Source: JAQVUB01 sp033809415 (lineage in GTDB: Bacteria; Verrucomicrobiota; Lentisphaeria; Oligosphaerales; Oligosphaeraceae). Taken from it: 28,354 nucleotides of DNA. A program made the translations under genes and the position numbers. Each line of letters starts with the position of its first letter. Within the stretch, counting starts at the first letter, position 1. The stretch lies in assembly GCA_033809415.1 (NCBI GenBank), contig JAPXLT010000022.1, positions 1 to 28,354 of the forward strand, read 5' to 3'. Below the pieces are notes generated by a model, which searched no databases, was not told where the DNA came from, and worked only from the letters and a program-made list of their open reading frames with translations. Below, one piece after another: positions 7,434 to 14,214 of the stretch.

Positions 7434-9254
7434 TCAATACGGCATATACACGCCATATTTCCGGGTCAATGCGTTGATTTCGGCATTATAGCGTGTGATC
7501 AACGTCTGGTTTTCAGTGCTGTTGCGCTGTGCCAGCAGGAACAGGATTTTCTGCCCGGCCCATTCCCGGGGCAGTTCTTTGCTGGCTGGCGGGCATTCCC
7601 GGTAACGTCTCCGAAAGATCAGGTCCCGGGTTTTCAGGTCGGCATCTTTTCCGGTCAGAGTCAACACCAGTTCATCGTCGATACTGCGGAAACGGCCAAA
7701 CAGGCGCAACGATTCATTGCGGTAGAGATGCGGCAGCGAGCGGGGAAAAATCTCCTGGCTGACCGGACCTTCCGCAGTATATTTCAAGTCCATGATAATC
7801 AAGCTGCTGTGCGTACTGATATAGTTGACCAGCTCCTCATGCAGTTTCTCGACGTCATCCACATGGCACTTGCTGCCCCGGTTCAGATATCCGAGAAAAT
7901 CGAGCAGCTGCCGGTTGGCCTGTGTTCCTGCGCTGAACGGGTAGATCGACACATTGCCGGGGTTGAAGGCGGTGATCTGGCGCAGGAAGGCAGGTGGCTC
8001 ATGGATGTTGACCGTCGAGCGTCCATCGGTCAGAAGAAAAATATTCAGCGGGCGGTTTTTGTCCCCATTGCTATTTTTCACATAGGGTGCCACGCCGCCG
8101 AAAACATCGGTCATGCCGCCGCGCCAAAGTCCCGCGACATACTTATCAGCCTCGGCCAGATTCCTGGCATTGACCGGCTGGTAACCCTGAAACAGCGAAT
8201 GGGTCGTAGTAGTAAAGGCAACCACATTGAAGCGATCCTTTGGATTCAGGCAGGCCAGGGCTTCACGAGTCGCCTGCTTGAATTGAGACAATTTCTGCGG
8301 AGAAATACTCGTGGAATGGTCAATCAGGAAAAGAGAGTCCTTGGCAATGTCCTTCAGTGCATCACTGTTGGCATTGGGCGTGATATCCACCTGAAAATAA
8401 CCGCTGTTGCCAACCAAGTCCTTGATCACACTCACCTGAATATCCACAAAGCCGTCAAAGGGCAGCGGCAAACTCGAAGTATTTTCACGCGGCGTCGATA
8501 AAACCGTGGCAACTTCCAGTGGCGACGGGGCAGAATCCTGCAGGCTGGGCGCAACCGTTGTCGGCGTATCCAGCTTCAACTCCGGAATCTCGATATCCGG
8601 AACATCAAAGGATGGCTTGAACCCGGATTTGACACTCAATCCATAGGAACCTCCAGAGGAAGAAGTCAACGGACCATGCGGAGTCAGGCTCGGCAGCATC
8701 GCCGCATCACTGCTTTCCCGTTCCAGACGCGGAGTGATCGTGCGCATCTTCAAAGCCTGGCGAGGAGGCGGCAAAGAGGTATAATCGATCTCGATGATTT
8801 CAGGACGCGGGGCGGTTGCCAGAACCGGCTTCTCATCGGAACTCGTGTCCAGGCCAGGCGGACGTTGCTTGTCTACACCTTCGAGTCGAAAACGGGTTTT
8901 GGGCACATCCAGAAGATTGTCTTTCTGAAAAATCGTCTCGATTTTCCGGACATTGGACAGCTGACGCACCTCATGCTGCATATCCGCCGTAATCTTTTTC
9001 ATCGTCTTCTGATCCGGAAAAGCGGACGGATGATCCTTTCCCTGCTCCTTTTCCGGTATTGGTTCTGGCTTAGGCTTTGGCGCTTCCTCTTCCGGCAGAA
9101 GTTGCACCGGTATGAAGCGTTCAAAAAAGCGTCGGTTCTCTCCTGCTTCCGTTGCATTCGCTCCGATCAGCACTTCTGATGTAATGTGCAACAGCAAAAG
9201 ATGCAGGAATAACGACAGAAACATGGAAACCAGAATGTATTTCGATAATTTCAT
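7434..9254 (-). CDS. Membrane-anchored VWA-domain protein with TonB-like N-terminus
   Basis: The 606-aa protein has one hydrophobic segment (about 5-28) followed by a proline/lysine/glutamate-rich stretch (PVQLLPEEEAPKPKPEPIPEK, about 49-69, shown as a family-like motif), reminiscent of the periplasmic linker of TonB. A long low-complexity region follows. A von Willebrand A domain lies at about 300-480, with MIDAS residues D312-x-S314-x-S316, T382 in GGMTD and D410 in LLTDG, so metal-dependent ligand binding is plausible. About 110 residues follow. The protein should face the periplasm. It is the promoter-proximal gene of the minus block, divergent from gpmI across a repeat-rich 245-bp gap. 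I do not recognise a specific named family; a batA/batB-type role is not supported because no MoxR gene is near. Confidence 0.8.
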   Translation of the reverse strand: MKLSKYILVSMFLSLFLHLLLLHITSEVLIGANATEAGENRRFFERFIPVQLLPEEEAPKPKPEPIPEKEQGKDHPSAFPDQKTMKKITADMQHEVRQLSNVRKIETIFQKDNLLDVPKTRFRLEGVDKQRPPGLDTSSDEKPVLATAPRPEIIEIDYTSLPPPRQALKMRTITPRLERESSDAAMLPSLTPHGPLTSSSGGSYGLSVKSGFKPSFDVPDIEIPELKLDTPTTVAPSLQDSAPSPLEVATVLSTPRENTSSLPLPFDGFVDIQVSVIKDLVGNSGYFQVDITPNANSDALKDIAKDSLFLIDHSTSISPQKLSQFKQATREALACLNPKDRFNVVAFTTTTHSLFQGYQPVNARNLAEADKYVAGLWRGGMTDVFGGVAPYVKNSNGDKNRPLNIFLLTDGRSTVNIHEPPAFLRQITAFNPGNVSIYPFSAGTQANRQLLDFLGYLNRGSKCHVDDVEKLHEELVNYISTHSSLIIMDLKYTAEGPVSQEIFPRSLPHLYRNESLRLFGRFRSIDDELVLTLTGKDADLKTRDLIFRRRYRECPPASKELPREWAGQKILFLLAQRNSTENQTLITRYNAEINALTRKYGVYMPY

Positions 9255-9356
9255 CGCTGCACCCGTATCTATAAAAACCTATCCTCAGACTAATCCTTTA
9301 ATGTACCAGCTTGAACCCGTCTTTGCCACTTTCCCCCACAGGAAAATGATGAATGA

Positions 9357-9426
9357 TTTTTGAACAACGAAATGCCCGAAAAGACCCGAAGATTTCGTGG
9401 CAGTTTGTGTCTTTCGTTGTAAAAAA
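9357..9426. repeat. R1 inverted pair (copy e) between divergent genes
   Basis: The left half (TTTTTGAACAACGAAA...) and right half (...CTTTCGTTGTAAAAAA) are degenerate R1 cores facing each other head to head, giving an imperfect palindrome of about 70 bp between the VWA gene and gpmI. Both A-rich ends point outwards to the two gene starts, though at greater distance than other copies (about 100 and 74 bases). Confidence 0.6.
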
Positions 9427-9430
9427 CTGC

Positions 9431-9452
9431 CTTTGAACTTTGAACTTTGAAC
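9431..9452 (+). repeat. 7-bp tandem repeat CTTTGAA, three units
   Basis: There are three perfect CTTTGAA units plus one base. Each unit junction reads TTGAAC, a good -35 hexamer, so the array offers several possible -35 boxes 7 bp apart in front of gpmI. Confidence 0.75.
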
Positions 9453-9460
9453 ATTATTTT
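9433..9460 (+). promoter_or_regulatory. Putative gpmI promoter overlapping the CTTTGAA array
   Basis: TTGAAC (9433-9438), a 16-base spacer, then TATTTT (9455-9460), placed about 40 bases before the gpmI start codon. The spacer length matches the other plus-strand promoters proposed here. The call rests on hexamer similarity alone. Confidence 0.4.
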
Positions 9461-9499
9461 ATTTGTTTTACCTGCAACCTGAAAACTAAGGGATGAATA

Positions 9500-11146
9500 A
9501 TGCTGGAAAAATTACCGAAAGCGCGTTGGTTCAAGGGTCGTAAAGGACCGGTTGTGCTAGTCATCATGGATGGTGTCGGCTATGGCAAATATATCGAGGG
9601 CGATGCAGTTGCGGCTGCATTCACTCCGCATTTGGACTGGTTTCACGCCCACTGCCCGAACACCCGTTTGAAAGCCCACGGGACGGCCGTCGGCCTGCCC
9701 AGTGATGCCGATATGGGCAATTCCGAGGTCGGGCACAATGCCATTGGTGCCGGTCGTGTTTTTGGCCAGGGTGCCAAACTCGTCAGCGACTCCATCGCCT
9801 CCGGTGCCATGTTCGAGGGAAAAGCCTGGCGAGAAATCATCGACAACGCCCTCGGCAAAAAAAGCACGTTGCACTTTCTCGGACTGTTTTCCGATGGCAA
9901 TGTACACTCGCATATCGATCATCTGAAAGCCATGATCTGCAAAGCCGCAGACTCGGGTGTCGGCAAAATTCGCGTGCATATTCTGCTGGATGGACGCGAT
10001 GTCGGCGAAACCTCCGCCCTCGAATACGTTCTCCCCTTCGAGGATTTCCTCGCTGGCATTCGCAACGCAAGCTGTGATGCCCGCATTGCCTCCGGTGGAG
10101 GGCGCATGTGCATTACGATGGATCGCTACAATGCCAACTGGGGCATGGTGGAAAAAGGCTGGCAGACGCATGTTCTCGGCCAGGGCCGCCAATTCCCGGA
10201 TGCTGCCACGGCCATCGAGACCTTGCGCAAGGAGACCGGCGCCATCGACCAGGACCTCCCCCCATTCGTGATTGCTGAAAACAGTCAGCCGGTTGGTACT
10301 ATCGAAGATGGGGACAGCGTCATATTCTTTAATTTCCGCGGCGACCGCGCACAGGAGATCACGGCCGCCTTCGAACAAGATAACTTCACTATGTTTGACC
10401 GTGTTCGCCATCCGGATGTCGTTTACGCCGGCATGATGGAATACGATGGCGATTTGCATGTGCCTGCACGCTTCCTAGTCAGCCCGCCGGCCATCGACCG
10501 CACTACCGGCGAATTTCTTTGCGCATTGGGCATCCGCAGCCTTGCCTGTTCGGAAACCCAGAAATATGGTCATGTGACCTATTTCTACAATGGCAACAAA
10601 TCTGGCAAAATCAGTGCGGAACTCGAAGAATATGTCGAAATCCCCTCGGATCAGGTTCCTTTCGAGCAGCGCCCTTGGATGAAAGGCGCCGAAATCACCG
10701 ACCGCATGGTGCAGGCAATCGGCAGCGGAAAATATGATTTTCTGCGCTGTAATTTTCCCAATGGCGACATGGTTGGACATACTGGCGTTTTCCAGGCCGC
10801 CAAAATCGGTGTCGAATGCGTTGACCTCTGCCTCGGACGCATCAAACAGGCAGTTGCCAAAGCCGGGGGCGTCCTAGTCATCACCGCCGACCATGGCAAT
10901 GCCGATGATATGTACGAGCATAAAAAAGACGGCAGTGTGGTGACCGAAAATGGCATCCCGAAAGTCAAAACGGCACATTCCCTCAACCCGGTACCATGCC
11001 TGATCTATGATCCGGATTTCCAACAGGACTACCAGACCACCCTGCGCGAAGGCCTGGGAATCAGCTCCATCGCAGCTACCTGCATCAACCTCCTAGGCTA
11101 CGAAGCACCACAGGACTACGACCCATCCGTCATCATACCTGGATAA
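9500..11146 (+). CDS. gpmI: 2,3-bisphosphoglycerate-independent phosphoglycerate mutase
   Basis: The 548-aa cytoplasmic glycolytic enzyme interconverts 3- and 2-phosphoglycerate with two manganese ions and a phosphoserine intermediate. It has VIMDGVGYG (metal ligand D24), DADMGNSEVGHNAIGAGR with nucleophile S75, LLDGRDVGE, NFRGDRAQE, NFPNGDMVGHTG and ITADHGNADDM in the expected order, so both the phosphatase and transferase halves are complete. The length is at the upper end of the usual 510-550 aa. AAGGG lies 7 bases before the ATG. The gene begins the plus-strand block and is followed by a 304-bp repeat-rich gap; no factor-independent terminator is seen right after it. Confidence 0.97.
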   Translation: MLEKLPKARWFKGRKGPVVLVIMDGVGYGKYIEGDAVAAAFTPHLDWFHAHCPNTRLKAHGTAVGLPSDADMGNSEVGHNAIGAGRVFGQGAKLVSDSIASGAMFEGKAWREIIDNALGKKSTLHFLGLFSDGNVHSHIDHLKAMICKAADSGVGKIRVHILLDGRDVGETSALEYVLPFEDFLAGIRNASCDARIASGGGRMCITMDRYNANWGMVEKGWQTHVLGQGRQFPDAATAIETLRKETGAIDQDLPPFVIAENSQPVGTIEDGDSVIFFNFRGDRAQEITAAFEQDNFTMFDRVRHPDVVYAGMMEYDGDLHVPARFLVSPPAIDRTTGEFLCALGIRSLACSETQKYGHVTYFYNGNKSGKISAELEEYVEIPSDQVPFEQRPWMKGAEITDRMVQAIGSGKYDFLRCNFPNGDMVGHTGVFQAAKIGVECVDLCLGRIKQAVAKAGGVLVITADHGNADDMYEHKKDGSVVTENGIPKVKTAHSLNPVPCLIYDPDFQQDYQTTLREGLGISSIAATCINLLGYEAPQDYDPSVIIPG

Positions 11147-11147
11147 A

Positions 11148-11195
11148 GGGGGCAGGGGGCAGGGGGCAGGATTAGTGGCGAGTGGCGAGTGGGTG
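11148..11195. repeat. 7-bp arrays GGGGGCA (x3) and GTGGCGA (x2-3)
   Basis: Three perfect GGGGGCA units (11148-11168) are followed by GTGGCGA, GTGGCGA and GTGGGTG (11175-11195). The first is the reverse complement of the CCCCCTG-class units found in the array at 14012, so the two loci share unit sequences in opposite orientation. Confidence 0.75.
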
Positions 11196-11197
11196 CA

Positions 11198-11231
11198 GGT
11201 TTAAAAAGTAGCGCAACCGTTCCGGTTGTGA
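11198..11231 (+). repeat. R3 palindromic element, copy 1
   Basis: This 34-bp element begins GGTTTAAAAAGTAGCG and contains the hairpin CAACCG-TTC-CGGTTG. It differs by a single base from the two copies at 18813 and 18860. The size and palindrome resemble REP-type elements, but no REP-associated transposase is in the window. Confidence 0.8.
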
Positions 11232-11265
11232 AGTGCAGGGGGGGCAGGAGGGGGCAGGAGATTGA

Positions 11266-11310
11266 GTGGACTTTGTGGACAGTGTGGACTTTGTGGACAG
11301 TGTGGACAGG
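11266..11310 (+). repeat. 9-bp array GTGGACNNN, five units
   Basis: The units GTGGACTTT, GTGGACAGT, GTGGACTTT, GTGGACAGT and GTGGACAGG give an 18-bp alternating higher-order repeat. A sister array (GTGGACATT) lies at 13976, again just left of a CACCCxG heptamer array. Confidence 0.85.
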
Positions 11311-11319
11311 AAACGAACG

Positions 11320-11354
11320 CACCCCGCACCCCGCACCCCGCACCCCGCACCCTT
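11320..11354 (+). repeat. 7-bp array CACCCCG, four units plus CACCCTT
   Basis: Four perfect CACCCCG units and one variant end 7 bases upstream of the proposed rpsU -35 box. The same heptamer family forms the longer array at 14012-14137, which ends 3 bases before the -35 box of the cyclophilin gene. Confidence 0.85.
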
Positions 11355-11361
11355 TAAAAAT

Positions 11362-11389
11362 TTGCAGTTTTTCTTTTTCGGATTACATT
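11362..11389 (+). promoter_or_regulatory. Putative rpsU promoter
   Basis: TTGCAG (11362-11367), a 16-base spacer ending CGGAT, then TACATT (11384-11389). Over 29 positions it is identical at 22 to the proposed cyclophilin promoter at 14141, including the shared CGGATTA at the spacer/-10 junction. This supports both calls. It would leave a leader of about 55 bases. Confidence 0.55.
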
Positions 11390-11428
11390 ATATTTTTTAC
11401 TTGTTTAGGTTCACAGCCACCTTGAAGA

Positions 11429-11440
11429 CCCCGAGAGGGG
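11429..11440 (+). promoter_or_regulatory. Leader hairpin next to the rpsU start
   Basis: CCCC-GAGA-GGGG can form a 4-bp GC stem with a GAGA tetraloop, ending 10 bases before the ATG. The right arm is the only purine-rich stretch that could serve as the ribosome-binding site, so folding would hide it. This could be a simple translational control site; nothing beyond the sequence supports it. Confidence 0.35.
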
Positions 11441-11450
11441 GTGAAAAAGA

Positions 11451-11612
11451 ATGTCAGAGATCAAATGCCGTAAAAACGAGCCTGTCGAGCGTGTTCTGCG
11501 TCGTCTGAAGAAGAAGATGGACAAAGAAGGTACGATGAAAGAGCTTCGGAACCGCCGTCATTATGAGAAGCCCAGCGAAATCAAACGCCGGGAAAGCAAG
11601 CGTTCCCGTTGA
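11451..11612 (+). CDS. rpsU: 30S ribosomal protein S21
   Basis: The 53-aa protein has the S21 pattern: VERVLRRLKKKMDKEGTMKE followed by LRNRRHYEKPSEIKRRE and a basic tail. S21 sits on the small subunit near the mRNA exit and helps start-site pairing. The short form without the long arginine-rich C-terminus is common outside Proteobacteria. It has its own putative promoter, a leader hairpin, and a strong intrinsic terminator 20 bases after the stop, so it should be a monocistronic transcript. No dnaG or rpoD follows, unlike the E. coli arrangement. Confidence 0.95.
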   Translation: MSEIKCRKNEPVERVLRRLKKKMDKEGTMKELRNRRHYEKPSEIKRRESKRSR

Positions 11613-11632
11613 TCCGCCTTTACAGCCAAGCC

Positions 11633-11675
11633 AAAAGCGAACAGGGTTCATCATGATTCTGTTCGCTTTTTGTTT
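11633..11675 (+). terminator. Intrinsic terminator of rpsU
   Basis: AAAAGCGAACAG (11633-11644) pairs with CTGTTCGCTTTT (11659-11670) around a 14-base loop, and the right arm runs into TTTTTGTTTTG. A 12-bp stem with a U-tract is a classic factor-independent terminator. The left-hand A-run would also allow partial function on the other strand. Confidence 0.85.
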
Positions 11676-11687
11676 TGTCAACCCGAT

Positions 11688-11723
11688 AAATTTTCGTGTT
11701 TTTTCGTGTCTTTTCGTTGTTAA
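11688..11723 (+). repeat. R1 element, short form (copy f)
   Basis: The units TTTTCGTG, TTTTTTCGTG and TCTTTTCGTTG are followed by TTAATAAT in place of the usual TTAAAAA. It lies 15 bases before the DUF1846 start codon. A GTG inside it is in frame with DUF1846 and would add 14 residues. Confidence 0.8.
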
Positions 11724-11737
11724 TAATTATTTTGATT

Positions 11738-13255
11738 ATGTACCAATCATTTGCATTCGATACTCACAAATATCTTGAGCAGCAGCACAAGGCTATTATC
11801 AGCCGCGCTGAACAGGGCGATGGCCGACTTTATCTCGAGTTCGGCGGCAAACTGGTTGGTGATTTCCACGCCGCACGCGTTCTGCCTGGCTATGATCCCA
11901 ATGTCAAAATCCAGCTGTTGCGGCAGTTGCAAGAAAAAGCCGACATTATTATCTGCATCCATGCCGAAGCCATCGAGAAAAAGAAAATCCGGGCGGATTT
12001 CGGGATTACCTATGACAAAGCGGCATTAAAGCTGATCGATGATCTGCGCGAAAACAATATTTCAGTCACCGCCATTGTCATCACCCGCTATAGCGGACAG
12101 ACGGCCGCAAACACTTTTCAGAAGCGCCTGAAGCGCCATGGTTTACAGGTTTTTCTGCATCGGGAGATACCCGGCTATCCCAGTCATATCGAGGAAGTGG
12201 TCAGCGAGGAGGGCTTTGGGCGCAACCCCTACATTCCGGTCACCCGTCCGCTGGTTGTTGTGACCGGGCCGGGTCCCTCGAGCGGCAAAATGGCCACCTG
12301 CCTCAATCAGATTTACCACGAATCGCAGCAGAGACATACCGCACGATACGCCAAATTCGAAACCTTCCCCGTCTGGAACCTGCCGCTGAACCACCCGCTG
12401 AATATCGCCTACGAAGCCGCCACCGCAGACCTCTCCGATAACAATGCCATTGACAATTTTCACTATGACGCATATGGAGTGATGGCCGTCAACTACAACC
12501 GGGACCTGCAAACCTTCCCGCTGCTCCAAGGACTGCTCAGCCGCATCACCGGAAGCAATGCCAAATATCAGTCCCCGACCGACATGGGAGTCAACTGCAT
12601 CACCAGCGGATTCTGCGACGACAAGGCTATCCAGCAGGCAGCCCGCGAAGAAATCATCCGCCGTTTCTTCCAGTACTACGCCGCCATGCAATCCGGGCAA
12701 GGCGATGAAAAGACATTTGAGCGCATCGAGGAAATCCTGCACAAGGCCAACTTGCGCCCGGAAGACCGCAAGGTCGTCAAGGCCGCACGACAAACAGCCT
12801 TGGACTGCGAAGCAGCCGGAAAAGGCGACAATGGAATATACTGCGGGGCGGCAATCCGCCTCCGCGACGGGACGATTATTACCGGCAAGAATTCTCCGCT
12901 GATGCATTCAGCGGCAAGCATGATTCTCAATGCTGGAAAACATCTGGCACAATTGCCGGACAGCCAGCATTTGCTGCTGCCCGAGATCATGGAATCGGTT
13001 GCCAATTTCAAGAATGGCCTGGGTACTCGCAAGCGGGTTGGCCTCGACCTCAGTGAAACCTTGATTGCACTGGTAGTAAGCGCATCCCGAGACAGCTATG
13101 CAAAACGTGCCTTGGACTGCCTGCATCTGCTCGAGCATTGCGATGTCCATCTGTCCCATATACCCGGCGGCGGTGATGAAGCGGCACTGCGCCATCTTGG
13201 CTGCAGCTATACCTACGACCCGATTTCGCCCACCAGAAATCTCTTCTTCGCTTGA
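11738..13255 (+). CDS. DUF1846-family protein of unknown function
   Basis: The 505-aa cytoplasmic protein matches the DUF1846 family over its whole length: FDTHKYLEQQ near the N-terminus, LYLEFGGKL and FHAARVLPGYDP (about 31-54), the nucleotide-binding-like TGPGPSSGKMA (176-186), KFETFPVWNLPLNHP, LAYEAATADL-like IAYEAATADLSD, and SPTDMGVN. Structures exist for the family but no firm biochemical role is known to me. The start at 11738 (MYQSFAFDTHKYL) aligns with family starts; the frame also opens at a GTG at 11696 inside repeat R1, which would add a repeat-derived MFFRVFSLL segment. No Shine-Dalgarno is visible. The stop is 16 bases before the start of the transporter gene, so the two are probably one operon. 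Confidence 0.9.
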   Translation: MYQSFAFDTHKYLEQQHKAIISRAEQGDGRLYLEFGGKLVGDFHAARVLPGYDPNVKIQLLRQLQEKADIIICIHAEAIEKKKIRADFGITYDKAALKLIDDLRENNISVTAIVITRYSGQTAANTFQKRLKRHGLQVFLHREIPGYPSHIEEVVSEEGFGRNPYIPVTRPLVVVTGPGPSSGKMATCLNQIYHESQQRHTARYAKFETFPVWNLPLNHPLNIAYEAATADLSDNNAIDNFHYDAYGVMAVNYNRDLQTFPLLQGLLSRITGSNAKYQSPTDMGVNCITSGFCDDKAIQQAAREEIIRRFFQYYAAMQSGQGDEKTFERIEEILHKANLRPEDRKVVKAARQTALDCEAAGKGDNGIYCGAAIRLRDGTIITGKNSPLMHSAASMILNAGKHLAQLPDSQHLLLPEIMESVANFKNGLGTRKRVGLDLSETLIALVVSASRDSYAKRALDCLHLLEHCDVHLSHIPGGGDEAALRHLGCSYTYDPISPTRNLFFA

Positions 13256-13271
13256 CATGGATTGGCCTGCC

Positions 13272-13958
13272 ATGAATGAACTCCTCTGGTTTCTGATGCT
13301 CTTCCTGGACTTTGGAGCACTGCTGCTGCTATACCGGTACCTCGGCAAAACCGGCGTCTTCATCTGGATTCCGATTGCCACCATACTGGCCAATATCCAA
13401 GTGCTGAAAATTGTCCAGCTCTTCGGATTCACCGCCACCTTGGGCAACATTGCCTATGCCAGCTTGTTTCTGGCAACTGACATCCTATCCGAGAATCACA
13501 GCAGGAAAGATGCACATCTGGCGGTTCTTGTCGGCTTTCTGACTATGCTGCTGACCATTCTGATTATGACCTTGGCTCTTGCTTTCCAGCCAGCTCCCAG
13601 TGATTTCGTCCAGCCAAGCTTGAAGGTGATTTTCGGTTTTTTACCGCGTGTTCTGGCTGCCTCCCTGTGCGCATATCTGGTCAGTCAATTCTATGATGTA
13701 GCCAGTTACCATTTTCTGAAAAAACGCAAACCTGGCACGCGCTGGCTTTGGCTGCGCAACAATCTCTCCACTTTGGTAGCGCAACTGCTCGATACCCTGA
13801 TCTTCACCACCATTGCCTTCTATGGCGTCTTCGAAGGAAACGTATTTGCCTCGATCGTCTGGACGACCTACGCCCTTAAAGCACTCACCGCACTGCTCGA
13901 TACGCCAGGAATCTACCTCGCAAAACACTGGTTCCAGCAAAACAAAATCCCAACCTGA
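13272..13958 (+). CDS. YhhQ/VUT-family queuosine precursor transporter
   Basis: The 228-aa integral membrane protein has about six hydrophobic segments and the family hallmark ILANIQVLKIVQLFGFTATL followed by GNIAYASLFLATDILSE (about 40-75); the C-terminal part has LDTLIFTTIAFYG and ALLDTPGIYLAKH. Characterised members of this family import queuine-pathway precursors such as preQ0 or preQ1 for tRNA modification. The start at 13272 matches the usual MNE-type start; an in-frame ATG at 13257, one base after the DUF1846 stop, is the alternative. Tight coupling to DUF1846 is the only context. No queuosine biosynthesis gene or preQ1 riboswitch is seen here, so the exact substrate is inferred from the family. 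Confidence 0.88.
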   Translation: MNELLWFLMLFLDFGALLLLYRYLGKTGVFIWIPIATILANIQVLKIVQLFGFTATLGNIAYASLFLATDILSENHSRKDAHLAVLVGFLTMLLTILIMTLALAFQPAPSDFVQPSLKVIFGFLPRVLAASLCAYLVSQFYDVASYHFLKKRKPGTRWLWLRNNLSTLVAQLLDTLIFTTIAFYGVFEGNVFASIVWTTYALKALTALLDTPGIYLAKHWFQQNKIPT

Positions 13959-13975
13959 CAACCCTGTCGAATGTG

Positions 13976-14011
13976 GTGGACATTGTGGACATTGTGGACA
14001 TTGTGGACATC
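13976..14011 (+). repeat. 9-bp array GTGGACATT, four units
   Basis: Four units begin at 13976, 13985, 13994 and 14003, the last being GTGGACATC. The array passes directly into the heptamer array. The same unit class and order occur at 11266-11354. Confidence 0.85.
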
Positions 14012-14137
14012 CACCCTGCCCCCTGCCCCCCGCACCACGCACCCTGCACCCTGCACCCTGCACCACGCACCCCGCACCACGCACCACGCCCCCTGCCCCC
14101 TGCCCCCCGCACCCTGCACCCTGCACCCTGCACCCTA
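14012..14137 (+). repeat. 7-bp array CACCCTG-type, eighteen units
   Basis: Eighteen contiguous heptamers fit CMCCHYG (the last ends in A), the commonest being CACCCTG. Variation is confined to positions 2, 5 and 6 of the unit, and runs of the same variants recur (for example CCCCCTG followed by CCCCCCG at two places), so segments have been copied within the array. It ends 3 bases before the -35 box of the cyclophilin gene. Short heptamer repeats of this kind recall the STRR sequences described in filamentous cyanobacteria. Confidence 0.9.
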
Positions 14138-14140
14138 TCC

Positions 14141-14168
14141 TTGCCAATCTTCTTTCCCGGATTAAATT
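14141..14168 (+). promoter_or_regulatory. Putative promoter of the cyclophilin gene
   Basis: TTGCCA (14141-14146), a 16-base spacer ending CGGAT, then TAAATT (14163-14168). It resembles the rpsU promoter closely and leaves about 40 bases of leader before the ATG at 14215. Confidence 0.55.
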
Positions 14169-14214
14169 AAGTAGATTCCCATTCAGTCATCGAGCAAGTT
14201 ATTGGAGACACATC

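Larger units (their letters stand above)
11147..11450. other. Repeat-rich intergenic region between gpmI and rpsU
   Basis: No gene is seen in these 304 bases. From left to right they hold: GGGGGCA heptamers, GTGGCGA heptamers, one R3 palindrome, two perfect GGGGCAGGAG units (11241-11260), five 9-bp GTGGAC units, four and a half CACCCCG heptamers, then the rpsU promoter and leader. Confidence 0.8.

Noticed and set aside
9557..10459. Minus-strand ORF (300 aa) opposite gpmI
   Set aside because: It is a shadow of gpmI, whose catalytic motifs are all in the plus frame.
12143..12907. Minus-strand ORF (254 aa) opposite DUF1846
   Set aside because: It is a shadow of the conserved DUF1846 gene with no family resemblance.
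13098..13271. N-terminal extension of the YhhQ-type transporter overlapping DUF1846
   Set aside because: The extended part is an out-of-frame reading of DUF1846; the family begins at MNE.
13813..14214. N-terminal extension of the cyclophilin through the heptamer array
   Set aside because: The extension reads repeat DNA, overlaps the transporter gene and the promoter, and would bury the signal peptide; the ATG at 14215 has a good ribosome-binding site.
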